Source: Welwitschia mirabilis
Taxonomy: Eukaryota > Gnetophyta > Gnetopsida > Welwitschiales
Assembly (NCBI GenBank): GCA_051453625.1
Contig: JBOZIK010000001.1
Coordinates: forward strand, 95,863,664-95,927,663
Direction: 5' to 3'
Length of the DNA stretch: 64,000 bases
Part shown: in pieces, positions 44,020 through 56,611 of the stretch
Layout: each line of letters begins with the position of its first letter
How positions within the stretch are numbered: the stretch's first letter is position 1
Notes under the pieces: generated by a model
Told to the model about the DNA's origin: nothing
What the model saw: the letters and a program-made list of their open reading frames with translations, nothing else
Databases searched by the model: none
Program-made: the position numbers and the translations under genes

Positions 44020-45220
44020 TGTCTTAGTAGGTTATCTTTACTGAGAACTTTTTTAGGTTTCTTTCAGGTTCATTGATTAGAGACCTTGGTTAAGAATGAT
44101 TTAGATTTTATCCCATAGCCTCTAGAGAAGATCTCCCTTTAGTAGCTAAGGAATGATTATAATGTAGTAAGTGAATCCTTTTCTTTATACCTTCCACTGG
44201 CCTCTTGATGGATTTATTGTTCTCTTCTGATTCTTAAAGGAAAGAGGTTCTTAATAATTTTGTTACATTAATGGATTAGTATGATATGTGCTATTATATC
44301 TTATTTTTTAAGCCTTTAGGTCAAAGTTCACTTATTTATCACCCTTCTCTAGAGCCTTCTTGTTGCTTGTTTGTAGCTTCACAGGCCATTGTCAATAAGC
44401 AAAGTTAACTTTCTTCTCACACTGATTATCTTTTGTTAGTTATGGAGATTCTATACTCCAAATTTTGGAAGTTGATAGATTAGTTGGTGAAATATCAATT
44501 CCTTTTTAGAATCTTATACATGTAGGTTACACATTCATCCTACTTGGATAATGTATATACCCACCATCGCTATAAGTAGTAGATATTCCATGAGATTTTG
44601 AGTATAGTTGTTCTGCTCACTTTACTCCACATTATTATTCACAATGTGAATGGCCTATCCACTCTGAGACTTCTAAAACCTAGTTAATATGTTTAAGTCC
44701 TACTATTGCATGGCTCATCATGCAGTCAAGAAGTGAGAGTCCATGAATGATTCCCTCTGGATGCTGGAAAATCGTGTGAAGAACATGCAACTATCAGAGA
44801 AGATGTTACGGGTAGCTGCTTCCCATATCGCTGCATTGGAAGAAAGTGAAGCTACCCTATCTACTCGACTAGTAAAAAGTAAGAGGATGATCTAGGCTTA
44901 TGCAGATTATTTAATGATCACTATTAATGATATTAATATACTGTATCATGATGGGGATCTTTCAAAGAAACATCCATTAGAAATACTAGTTTCTTATAGT
45001 AATCTTTACTTGAAGCTTTATAAGCAACCATATCTCATCACTAGGGCAGATTCTATAGTAGGTCCTTCTTTGATCAAAATTAGTACTACGGTAGTTCCCA
45101 CATAGCCTATTGAGACGAACATTATTTAAAGTAACAAAGATCCTCCTATCCTAGGCGAAAAGGATCACAACCAAGTTTCATTCTTCATGGAGGATTTTCT
45201 TCCTCCTTAGTAATGATTTG
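42881..45220 (+). pseudogene. unit H gene copy 2 with coiled-coil C-terminus
   Basis: It aligns with copy 1 from about 42890 to 44406. The shared parts include the exon at 43788 (MSNALGYHDSFHQK, PMLEEPKEEYASL) and the following intron, whose pyrimidine tract has expanded into a (CT)n microsatellite. Beyond the end of copy 1 it continues with a coiled-coil-like segment (44740-44900: ENRVKNMQLSEKMLRVAASH and AALEESEATLSTRLVKSK). An open 63-codon stretch follows (44914-45105). The C-terminus reads DHNQVSFFMEDFLPP before stops near 45210. Stops throughout exon 1 make it a pseudogene. The function is unknown; coiled coils of this kind are common at the C-terminus of plant transposon-associated ORFs. 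Confidence 0.6.
43951..44014. repeat. (CT)n microsatellite in an intron of unit H copy 2
   Basis: About 64 bp of nearly pure CT. The matching intron position of copy 1 (41620-41635) has only a short T/C tract. Confidence 0.9.
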
Positions 45221-45407
45221 GTTCACTTGTCAAAGTGTCATGCACCTTATTGTAATGGGTGCCTTGTTTTCTTCAGTTATAATATCTTTTTCTTGATGTA
45301 CTACTAGCCTCTGGGCTTTGTTTTCTTTAATACCAACTTTACTTATTTATAAAACTGAGTTCCTTCCTTGTTTTTCCTCAATCCAGTAGTTTACTACTTT
45401 GTTATTT

Positions 45408-45419
45408 GCTCTAATACCA
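45408..45419 (-). other. primer binding site on the minus strand, element G
   Basis: gctctaatacca differs from the reverse complement of TGGTATCAGAGC by one base. The adjacent aaatgtaatatt gives an LTR end ...AATATTACA. Confidence 0.75.
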
Positions 45420-45421
45420 AA

Positions 45422-46460
45422 TGTAATATTCCATTTTACTAAGTATAGATTACTTTGCATAAAAAAGAATATATAAAATAATATGCTAGGATCAATAGGA
45501 ATAACAAGGAATAATTTATAAAGAATGTAGACTTTCTTATTAAAAACATTGGATTATGTGCTTTATCATTAGCCAATAGTCCTATACTAGTGGTCAAAGG
45601 TAAAGACATGGACTATGACCTTAGTCTCTCTCGTGGGATCCTTGGGGATCAGCTAAGGTTATCATCGTTACATCCACCCAGTCTATTCAATCCTACCTAA
45701 TGCCATAGTTTTAAATAGCATAATGAAGGGATACATATTTTCATACTTAGGTTACACCCATTCATATTTTTATTAATTATGTTCATTTATCATTTAACAC
45801 ACTGATTACAAAAATAGTAAATTTGAAACATTATAAAAAGAGATTATTTTAATAAAATAAAAACTATAATAATCATATGTAATATCCTATGATAATAATT
45901 TACTATGCATCTAATTTTGTTAAGAAGAAGAGACAACATAAGAATAAAATATGTAAAGAAAACCTACTTGAAAAGATAAATGATTAATAACTACTACTTC
46001 ATAGAGATTTGATGAATACATAAGCTCTAATATCTAATTTTAAAGTTATAAGAAAAACTTCCAAACTAAACTCTCAAAATTAAGAGGATATTAAGAGAAG
46101 AAGATGGAGCAATAAGAATGAATTGTGATAGCATATGCTTTCATGAAAATGAATTAGTTTGTAAGAGAATGAAGGACCCTATTTATAAATAAATGATATA
46201 TCAAATCTTCTTGATCTAATTGGTTAAAGACCATGAATATCATTTTAACCATAAGATAATATGATTACATTAAATTGAATAATCTTGATCATATTAAATT
46301 AGATAATATTGATCATTACTAAGTTGGCTAACATTGAGAGGCAGGTAACATTAATGTGTAAATGATAATAAGACATCATATTTATGACACATATACCTAC
46401 CTAGTGTGAGTAATTTTTTAGTTTTAATTATTAAGGTTAATTGCATGTATTAGTTCTTCA
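45422..46460 (-). mobile_element. 5' LTR of Gypsy element G (outer border approximate)
   Basis: It starts at the PBS and contains a TATA-like ttatttataaataggg in minus orientation near 46170. There is no second copy in the window, so the outer end is a guess based on where the texture changes. It belongs with the minus-strand gag (38150-39240) and pol (37005-38110), from which it is separated by unit H. Confidence 0.55.
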
Positions 46461-47462
46461 TGCTACTTCTTTTTTAATTTTTTAAAGGCTCATAATTATA
46501 TGTAAATGATTTAAAACTTGAATTCAACAATGTGTACAATGAATGAAAGAATAGATCTTTTTCTATGCATAAAATGTAGAACTTCTATCTGTCACAATAA
46601 GAATTTTTTTGTTAATTCCAATAAATAAAAAATAGCAATGTTATGAATTGAATACTTTATAAATATCAAAAAGTATAAAAGTCATGATAGAGTAAAAGTT
46701 ACTCTATCATCCTTCTTAGTTTGTAAATATGAGTACATGTGCTTGTTCACATGTTCATTGATTTTAAGATCCATTGAGTACATCAACATAAAATACAACA
46801 AAGATAATATTATAGCTGATATAATACACTTAATATTTATTTAATTTTTATTAACAAGTACATTAATAATTTACTTTTACTAAGTATTTTTACTTTTTAG
46901 GCTTAGATGAAATAAATAAACAAAAGGGTAATATAAAGGTATCACACATGATTTATGTTAATAGTTCATTACTATTTTATATCTTTTTATAAATATTAAA
47001 CTTATGAATTTTACCATGTACACATAAATGGAGTCATTTGATTTTAAAATTTGGGTTTCTTCTATTTATTATTTTCTTTTACCATGAAAAATAAAACATA
47101 TTCATAGAAATTTTTTTAATTATCATTATAATATTAAATTTAGAGTTATTAAAATTATGAAAATTTACCAAACATTAACTTCAATCATTTAAAAGATCAT
47201 ACAAATATCTATAATTTAAAACTAGGCATAATGTATACTTTCAAAATAAAAATATAAGATATTATTCCTTGTAAAAATGAGTAATAGTTTTTATAAAGCC
47301 TCTAATTAAATAAAGGTTTCATGGTAAAATTTAAAGAGCATTAGATAATTATTTAAGATATTAACAGCTCTAATATTTAAGTAGCTAAAAATTTACAAAA
47401 CATGGGATATATAATTTTGTACCTACCTAATGTAACCATCAATTTCAAATTTGTAATAATTA
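46461..47462. other. AT-rich sequence between elements G and D
   Basis: Very AT-rich, no open frame of note and no recognised repeat. Confidence 0.5.
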
Positions 47463-48251
47463 TGTCACACCATGGACTTGAGGTGGTGATGCAAGCTTAT
47501 CTTCAGAAAATATAAATAAAAGTTTTATTTTAATTATAAATTTATTTTTTAAGGTTTTAGTGTACTTGTGTAGAAAATAAAATCCATCATGTGTAACTGT
47601 CATGAAGGCATCATGTGTAATTACCATATAGGGATCATGTGTAGTTAGCATAGAAGCAACATTAGTGAAAAAAATACATTATGTTTAGGAAATAACAAAG
47701 TTATAAGGAATATGTTGCATTTAAGAAAATTCATGTGTAAGGAATATGTGATCTTTCGAAGAAATTTTTAGTAAATTATGCAAGAGGCTAATATTAGAAA
47801 GATTCTTTGTTGATAAGGTTTTCTCTTAGAGCCTTATAAATAAGACAGTGTGAAAAGATGAAGAACATGATTTGGATATGCCTTGATGAATGGATTGGAT
47901 AAGGGATAAGTGAGATATCTTGTAATTAAAGCTTAAGAGAAGATCTTATTAGGAAACTTGAGGAAACAGTTCCTATTGTGATATCATGAGTTATCTACAT
48001 TTTCTCTTAAAGGATACTAAGAATGAGAGTGATAAATCCTAGGTGAGGTTTTAAAGGCTACTATTAAGAAAACAACTTAATAAAAGCCTTTTTGGTTTAA
48101 GCATTGTAATTTTTATTTCAGTAATAAAAATTAATTTCTTTATTAAGTTTAATACTCTATTTTCTACATATTTCTTCTATATTTCTATTCCTCTATGAAA
48201 ACACAATTCTAAAAGTTCTCTTAGGATTTTTATTGCATTATCTTTGGATCA
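47463..48251 (+). repeat. 5' LTR of element D
   Basis: It starts TGTCACACCATGG and matches 60272-61043 over most of its length, for example tctttgttgataagg and gtaagcattgtaattt-like text. Three 24-bp tandem units (47585-47656, core catcatgtgtaa) are kept in the 3' copy in worn form. The exact 3' end is uncertain because the PBS is decayed. Confidence 0.8.
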
Positions 48252-51200
48252 TCTAACATTAGAATGAATTTTTGGATTTATGTGGAGTTAGTTATTAGAT
48301 TTAATTTTAGGATGCCACCAAAGTAGATAATAGTTTTTCACCTACAAAAGCATCGTTCAAGGTAGGAAGTAATGATATTAGATATCCTATATATAATGTA
48401 AGAGATGACAAATAGGATGAGTATGGACTATACACCAAAATGTTAGAATCAATTCTAAATAAGAATCATAAAGAATAAAATACTCTATGAGAATTCATTA
48501 AAGAAGCATATTATGCATGAAGCTCAAAGTAAAGATAAAGGAAAGAATCTCTTTATCATAACCCTAGTGAAGCTAGGACATAATCACTTAGTAAGTATAA
48601 AACCAGTTAAAGAAAGTTTGAAAGAAAAAAGCTTCAAGATGGAATTCAAAGAATGAAGGAGTAATTTTAGATGGAAAACATCAATGCAAAAAAAAAAAAA
48701 AGAGGTAAAGATTGCTTCAACTCACTTCCAAGGAGTTCTAGCTAATTGGTAGGATCATGTCTAGAAGTATCATTAAACACATTTTAAATTCTTAAAGCTA
48801 CATGAAGGATAGATTATTAGACAAGTTCATGTCTCTTTCATATAGGACAAGAACAACCAAAAAAATGAAGATACTTTAGAAAGAAGAAACTCTGTGATAA
48901 AGTATGTAAAGGAGTCTCGTGCATTAGCCTTCTAAGCAAGCACATATAAATTTAGCATAAAAGAAATAATTAAATATATTAATGATTTAATACTTGTTAT
49001 TTAAGATTGAATTTCCTTTGTTACTCCTAGAAAAATAGAGGAAGTATATTAGTTTGTATTATGAGTAGAAGAGAAGTTGTGAAAAAAAGAATATAGTTCA
49101 AATAGAAAACAATTCTAAGAAAATAAAACATAAAGAAGGAATATTCATAAGTAGAAATAACAACCAAGAATCATGACATAAAGGCAAACAATTCCTTGGA
49201 GGAAGAGGAGGTACCTATCCAGAAGAGATAGAAAAGGTAATTTTCTGACTATCTACTATAATGCCATATACCATGGCATAAGTTATATGAACATGCACTA
49301 AGAAATGATGTTATATATGCTAATGTTATGTTTGAACATCGTGAGAAAATCATAAGATCTAAATAGAAAGAACTACAGAATGCCACTAATAAGAAAAGAA
49401 AAAATATGATGATTTGAAACAACTCTCATGTAAGATGTAAAAATTGTTAGAGAGCTAGCACAATAGAGACAACTCTTCAGAACTAGATGTAAGTGTAAAT
49501 ACAAGGTATGAAAGGTTATAGTTGATAATGAAATCACTAACAATTTAATTTCTATTGAGAGGGTGAAAAAAGTTTATTTTAGAGAGCATGTTCCATCTAG
49601 CATCATACTTAATCTCTTGGCTATAGAAAGGATTCTATGTTATAATTATAGAATAGTACTTTTCCAACTCTAAAATTATCAATTTTTATGACTAAGTTTA
49701 CTATGATGTTATTCTTATGAACGCTTATCATTAATTATTAAATAAACAATGAAAATATGATACTAAGTACATGCATAATGGAGAAACTAATATTTACATT
49801 ATAACTAATATGAATAAAAATATATTTTATTTATTAACAAATTTAGGGATAATTTTAGAGCACAAGACAAGTGTAAACTTCTTAGAAAAGAAGGATGTAA
49901 TAGAATAAATAAAATAATGAGGCTATGACTTGGAAGTATTATTAAAAATATCACTAGAACAGCAATAGAAGTAGTACCTAATAAAGGTAAAAGATGTATT
50001 TCAATCATTTAAAGATATTTTTGTTGATAATTTACTTTCTATTTTACCACTTGTCAGGAGCACAAATCATCAAATAAACCTAATGCTAAGTGATTCACTC
50101 TTAAACAAATCACCATACAAAATGGCACTACATGAAACAGAGGATATTAGTAGATACATACATGAGATTTAAATAAGAGGTTAATTAAGAAAAATTTATT
50201 ACTATGTTCTATTCTAGTATTATTAACTCCAAAAAAGAATAGCAAGGATTTACACATGTGTGTTGATTAAAGATCCATAAATAAGATAATCATTGTGCAT
50301 CACTTTTCTGTGTTTTTCATGGATGGTATTTTAGATTTTTTAAGAGAAGCATCTATTTTTAGTAAGATAGATTTTAAGGGTAGATACCATCAAGTTCATA
50401 ACTAAGAAGGAGATGAGTAAAAGATATTTTTTAAGACCCCAAGTGGATTATATAAATGATTAGTAATGTTGTTCAAAGTGATGAATTTACCAAGTACATT
50501 TATGAGGTTACTAAGAGAGGTATTGAAGCCTTTCATTGGGAATTTTATTATTATTTTTCTAGATGATATTTTAATATTTACAAAATATTGAGAATAATAG
50601 GGAACATTTAAAAATAATTATTCAAAGCTTAAAGGAAAATAAATTGATGATAAATATAAAGAAGTATGCCTTTGCCCAACCAAAGTTAGTATCCCTTAGG
50701 ATAGTTATCTTCAAAAATAGAATTAAGATGGATCCAGACAAGGTAAATGCTATTATAGATTGATTTATATTAACATCAGTAAGGGATGTTCATAATTCCT
50801 ATGGATTATCAAGGTTATATAAGGGATTTATTAAGAATTTTAATAAGATTTTTGCACTAATGTTAGCTATCATCAAGAAGGATAGAGCCTCCAAGTGGAT
50901 CAAGAAAGTAGATATAGTACTTAAGTAGTCAAATAAGAGCATTATTGAATATTCTACATTAGTACTTCTTAATCTTAGTAAGACTTTACAAGTGGAATGT
51001 GATGCGAGTGATAACATAGTTAGAGGAGTGCTTATCCACAAAGGGAAACCCATTTCCTTCTTTAGTGAGAAGTTGAATGAGGTCAAATAAAAGTACTTGA
51101 ACTATGAAAAGGAGTTATGTACTATTTGGTAAGCATTGAAGAGGTGGATATGTTACCTACTACAAAAGGAGTTTGTCTTGTTTATAGATGATAAGAAATT

Positions 51201-52385
51201 ACAATACATAAATAATCAAGACAAGTCAAGTGAAAAGCAAGTGAAGTGGGCAAAAATAATGTTGGAATTTTACTTTATCATTAAACACAAAAGTGGGAAG
51301 ATAAAATAAGTTGCAGATGCCTTAAGTTAAGTAGTATACATGGTAAGACCATGCAAAGTTAGTATTGATTTATCACATATTTAGATTTATATTATTTTAA
51401 TCTAGACTTCAAGAATGTATGGAAGAAAGTGAATAATTCTTTATAAGGTTATAATTATTAGGGCTTTTATATTTAAGATAGATTACTTTATAAGGATAAT
51501 AAATTTCATATTTCCAAATAATCATCAAGGAAAAACATCTTGTAAAATAAGTATTATGAAGACATGGTTGTATATTATGGGTTGGATAAAACCTATGAGT
51601 TATTAAAGAGATCATATCATTAGCTTAACATGTATAGGAATGTAAAACAAATGATGCAAAGTTACTCTACATGTTAAGAAGAAAAGTAATGATTAATAAA
51701 TGTGAGATTATAACTACTATTACTGGTTTTAATAAAATCATAAAAAGACTTGAACATGGATTTTATCTTAGAATTATCTCATTTCAAGAGTGAACATGAT
51801 TCCTTCATGGTGCTTGTGGACAAATTTAGTAAGATGGTATATTTTATCTCTTATACCAAGATAACTGATGCTTCATGCATTATTGTGCTATTTTTCAAAG
51901 AGATCATGCATCTTCATAAATTACAAAAGATAATAGTTTCAAATAGAGATGAAAAAATTATCTCTCAATTTTGGAAGAGCTTGTAATACATGATGGATAT
52001 TATGTTACAAGATTCTTTAGCATATCATTTCAGGAATAATTGATAGATAGAAGTGGTGAATCACCTTAGTAATATGTCTTTACAAAGATATGTCAAATAG
52101 ATGAAAAGCTTACTTACCACATGCAAAGTTTTATTATAATAATTCAATATATAAGATCATAGGAAACTTACCATTTAAAGTGATATACAGATATCATTGA
52201 AGGATAATGAACATGTTGCATGAGATGCTAGAACTATTAGCTATGATAAAGAACTATGCAAAGAAACTTATAACACTCAATTAGTATGTGCAGCAAGATT
52301 TACAAGCATTAAATGCCAAGCTTAAGGATGTAGTAGATAAGTATAGAAGATATATGAAGTTTGAGAAAGGTGACTTAATAATGGA
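48252..52385 (+). pseudogene. gag-pol of element D, up to the element C insertion
   Basis: Gag (about 48300-49450) is too decayed to read with confidence. A protease remnant is near 49520-49600 (VIVDNEITNNLISIERVKK). RT is clear: SKDLHMCVD, INKIIIVHHFSVFF, FSKIDFKGRYHQVH (about 50360-50400) and the catalytic FLDDILIFTK (50555-50584). RNase H at about 50995-51335 reads ECDASDNIVRGVLIH, FFSEKLNEVK, KEFVLFIDDKKLQYINNQ and IKHKSGKIK. The integrase core is open at 51750-51986: MDFILELSHF, LVDKFSKMVYFI and KIIVSNRDEKIISQFWKSL, with Asn where the second catalytic Asp is usual. The text ends FEKGDLIM at the C junction. Many stops. Confidence 0.88.
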
Positions 52386-53403
52386 TGATGCATTACCAAA
52401 TTGTTTATATTTCATGGGGTTTTATGAGCTATTTTCCAAGACATTTACATAGGTTTAGATGAAATTCTGAGGATTATGAATAACTAATAGAAGATCTCAA
52501 AAATATGCAAATTTTGGCATGATTAGAGGCATTTAAGACACATTCTAATGCATATGGCTTTGGAATAAAATCACTGATGGAAAAGGAATACTTCTCTCTA
52601 ATGAAAAAGACAAAAAGAAATATCATCCCCTCTGTTGTTCCCATGATAGCCAGGTCCATAGCACTGTAGATGCCACATAAGAATGCTAATGTGAACTAGA
52701 GCTGGAACTATTGAGTCATCCTTTCTAAAGAGTTTTCGTCCACTCATGTCATCTAAACAATAGCCAGGACAACAGTTGTAACCACCAATTAAACTTTATC
52801 CATTTTATTTATTTCTGTCTTATAATCAAGCACATTTTACAGTGTCTTTTATATGTCATTTTTATTTCTTAACCCTATAAATAAGACCCACTTTTGACTC
52901 NNNNNNNNNNAGAGTTGATATACGACATTCCCTTAGTAAAGGGTTATACATCCTTCATTAAGGCTTGGCTATTTTGTAACCTAGATGTTGGTTCCATTTT
53001 ATATAAAACCCTATTTTCATTTATGCATTTAGTTTTATTAGATGTTTCTTATGATTTATGTTTCCCTTAATCTAGTAACTGTTTCATTGATGATATAGGT
53101 CTTAAGAGAAGCCTTTATTAAGGCTAAAAGGAAGAAGTTTAAATACATTTTGAATTGCATTTAGATTTAGTTATATTCAAATTTGCATTGCATCTTTATT
53201 TTCTGCATTGTTCTTAAAATTTAGTTATGATATTCTTTCTAGAAATCAATCCTCATTTTTTTATCATAAGTATTCAATGAATTATGACATTTGAGTTAAC
53301 TCTCATCTATATTAGTACGTTGTGTTGTATAGATATCTATTTTATTTGTGAATAATAGGATCTTCTTAAGCTTAAATTATTTGCACAAATATACATTATA
53401 GTA
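52386..53403 (+). repeat. 5' LTR of element C
   Basis: It starts TGATGCATTACC and ends ...ttgcacaaatatacattatagta. TATAAATA lies at 52876-52883 (the 3' copy has tatacata here). A 10-N gap is at 52901-52910. It aligns along its length with 58778-59851 and with the element E LTR. Confidence 0.9.
52876..52883 (+). promoter_or_regulatory. TATA box of element C 5' LTR
   Basis: TATAAATA in aaccctataaataagaccc. Its position is conserved in the E LTR (near 36510, minus strand). Confidence 0.65.
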
Positions 53404-53405
53404 TC

Positions 53406-53424
53406 TTGGAACCATTGCTAGGAA
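53406..53424 (+). other. primer binding site of element C
   Basis: ttggaaccattgctaggaa is a decayed TTGGCGCCGTTGCCGGGGA-type site, as used by Tat/Athila elements. It lies two bases after the LTR end. Confidence 0.8.
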
Positions 53425-53569
53425 AGGCTACTAAAGAGCAAGAGGATTATTGTTATTTGGGTAAGTAAATCAGATTTGTATTTGGTTATTTATCTATAGC
53501 AATGTTGATTTTTAATTAGGAATTTTTGATTTTTCGTTTTTAGTTTGAAGTTTTAGTTTTTCATAGTCT

Positions 53570-53870
53570 ACAATAATGGTTGTCGTCCTCCCTATCATCC
53601 CCACAACAAGGTGGATGATTGCTCACTTTCTATTTTTTACCTTCTATTTTTCAATTTTAGATTGTAGTTTTTTGTTAGCATAATAATAATTCCATCATCT
53701 CCTATGTCATCCACATAACCAAAAGGACAATAGCTTATGTATTTTTTTAGCTTTCAATTTTCTACTCTGTTAAAGTTCTATTTTCTACTTTGTATATATG
53801 TTATCCTCTCTATCATATTTATGATAGTCAGGATGATATTTAGTTACTTTTAATTAGTTTTCTATTATTT
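53570..53870 (+). repeat. leader with repeated CGTCC/GGATGA motif, element C
   Basis: Three related stretches (about 53578-53625, 53690-53735, 53808-53855) each read like cgtcctccctatcatcc, then a short loop, then ggatga or gtcaggatgat, so each can fold back on itself imperfectly. Related stretches lie in the C and E LTRs and in the E leader (35560-35600, 35725-35770) and tail (32045-32085). Confidence 0.6.
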
Positions 53871-54099
53871 TCTATTTACAAAATGTTATGGCATGGTTAG
53901 TCCAGTAAAGAAGTATCAGCGAGAAAGACTAGTAATAGAAGTAAACATCTAAGAAGGACTAATTAACTTTGAAATCAAATCAAAAAAATAATATCCAGGT
54001 GTATATAATCTTTCTTTTGAATTTATTTTCTTTGAATTTGATACCTTTCAATAAAATTTTGTAGAAGATAATCATTTTATAGTGTTAAGTGCTATCCAA

Positions 54100-56590
54100 A
54101 GGCAAAAGTAAGTTGTAGGATCTTTAACCCCTAGTCCTAATGCAAACCTTACCCTGTGGGAATTACTAGCAAATAGGAAATAAAAAATTCAAACCCATTT
54201 CGATTTATCACTAGGAGATGTTGTTGAGTTAAAAAAACCTAAATGATTATTTAATATTTAGTGGTAAATATGATGAGGATCTCCTCCAACACATTACAGA
54301 CATAGAACAATTAATTCTTACCTTTAGAAATGGAAATAAGAGGATTAGTAATAGAACATACATGGTAAGCTTTCCCATGCCATTGAACAAAGAGCAAAAC
54401 TTTGGCTAAAAAATATACCCCTCAAAATTTTAAACTCTTGAAATCAAGTCTAGGAAGCCTTCATTAAAATATTCATAAGGGAAACAACCATTAAAAAAAG
54501 AAAAAAAGAAGTGATAAACTTTCAATAATAGCCAAATGAAGATCATGCTTTCATATGAATGATTATTTATAGCACTTCACTCTAATCTAATAGACACTTT
54601 TACATAGGAAGAACTAGTTAACTAATTTTATAGTGGACTAAACCACAAAACAAAATAACTTATACACTTCTCTTGTGGTGGAAACCTTATAAACTTCACA
54701 TTAGATAATGCCTAGAAAATATTAAAAGAACTTATGGAGAAAAGCCAAACTTAACCAACATCAAAAGTAAAATATACTATAGGATAACTCATTAAAGATT
54801 TGAAAGAAGTTAAATAAGAAAAAGAGATAGAAGACAATGATGTAAATCTAATTAAAAATTTCACAATAACTCTAAAGAGATATACTGAAATGATTTTAAA
54901 TGTTAAATCAGCAACTGAGAAAAATGTTGTGCCAACATGTGACTTATGCAAAGGTAATGATTACATTACTAAGGATTGTCCACTCTTAACAACATACAAA
55001 ATCAAAATACATGAAGAATTTTATGCTATCAATCATACATTTCTAAACTTCAGAAATTAAAATTAAGCACAACCTAGGTTGAATACACAAACCTTTTATA
55101 ATAAGTTTAAAATTTTTAAAACAATTTTTAACCTTTTAAAAATTAATTCAAAAATTTAAAATTTTAATTGAGTCCATCAAATTTCCAACATCAAGATTAT
55201 TCTCTTCAAAACTCTATTATTAACCTTATAAAATTACAAGAGAAACAAAATGCTAAAATTGAAAACTTAGTAAATGTCCTTCAACAAACCATATTGGTAA
55301 ATCAAAGACCACAAGGATAATTAGTAACACAATCTCTCCTAGATCCCAATGAATAAGAAGAGAATGTAAGTTGTAACATGAAGTGGACATAAAGTAAACC
55401 CTCCTCCTTATGAAGCATCAATCTTTTAAATTGACACTTAAGATGATGAGGAAGAATAAGACATTAAAATACTAAAAGATTATAACTTCCCTTCTCTTGG
55501 TAAAAATAAAAAGAATAATTCTTCACAAAAGAAACTAGCTACCCCTTGGCTTGATAGGCTTAATACTAATTCAACTTCCATTGAACATCTAAAAGCCTTG
55601 ATAAAAAATGTAAGCATAAGCCTACCCTTCTGGAAACTTTTACAACAAAATCTAGGGTATTCAAATCTATGGAAAGACTTAACAAGAAGAAAACAAAAAT
55701 GAGTTATTTCTCGTAGAGTATTTTTAGCTCAATTCCTGATGAATTTAGTCTTATAAAAATCTCCAAAATTTAAGGATCCAAGGGCAGTAATGGTAAATGT
55801 TATATTATAGGAAAATAAAAAGATCAAAAGATTTTTAATTGACATTTGAGTAAGTGTTAACATCATGCCATTACATATTTATAAGAGATTTGGTTTAGAA
55901 GGTAGAAAAGAGCCTACTCAGATTCTCTTAGAATTAGCAGATACTTCAGTAAAGAAATCCTTATGGATCATTAAAAACTTAGTGATCCAAATTGAAGAGG
56001 CCTTCTACTCGATAAATGTGGTTATCATAGAGGTCAAACATAACAGTGGTTACCCATTACTTCTAAAACAATCTTTCCATGCCATAGCCCACTACCTTAT
56101 TAATACTAGAACTAGGATGATGGAGTGTTACCTAAGAAACAAAAAGTTTACAGCCAGAGTTTTTGAAGTAGTTGAGAAAGACCTAGGTAATAAAATAAAT
56201 AGAGAAAGTAAAATCAAATCAACTTTATTCTTCTAACATCATTCCCTTAAAGAAAGAGGGCTGACATTACACAAGCCTACATTTTATGATGACCCACTTA
56301 AGATTAAAAACATAAAAGCCTTTGATATATCTAATTTTGAACCTGACTTTTTAAATTAGAATAAAAATGAAATAGAACCCTTAGATTGTAAATAAATCCA
56401 ACTATTAAAAGAAAACTCATACCTTAAGGGGGATTGTCAACTGCATGAGCCAAAGAATAAAAATTTTAGTTTGAATCCAAAAAATCTTTTTAGTGGACTA
56501 AAATATACTTTTCTTTGTAATGATCAAAACAAACCTCTTATAATCAATGAAAATCTCTTTCCTAAATGAGAGTCAACATTAATCTCCCTT
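54100..56590 (+). pseudogene. gag-protease polyprotein of element C
   Basis: Gag begins near 54115 with GSLTPSPNANLTLWEL, with an in-frame stop at 54181-54183 that element E shares in position. The core reads HITDIEQLILTFRNGNKR. The nucleocapsid reads CDLCKGNDYITKDC (about 54940-54980), without the coordinating His. A retropepsin region lies at about 55835-56040: LIDI, a stop, VSVNIMPLHIYKRFGLEG and LLELADTSVKK. The stop falls in what is normally the Asp-(Thr/Ser)-Gly-Ala box. The frame 55865-56236 is open for 123 codons. A linker follows (LTLHKPTFYDDPL, NEIEPLDCK). The text then ends near 56600 with words that normally precede RT (LKYTFLCNDQNKPLII), but no RT follows. Confidence 0.87.
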
Positions 56591-56611
56591 TTTAATTCTA
56601 ANNNNNNNNNN

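Noticed and set aside
39340-45250. Unit H as a CACTA or other TIR transposon
   Set aside because: I looked for CACTA ends and inverted termini near both borders and found none that were convincing.
50799-51086. 95-codon minus-strand frame
   Set aside because: Antisense to the RT connection and RNase H of element D, which is clearly coding on the plus strand.
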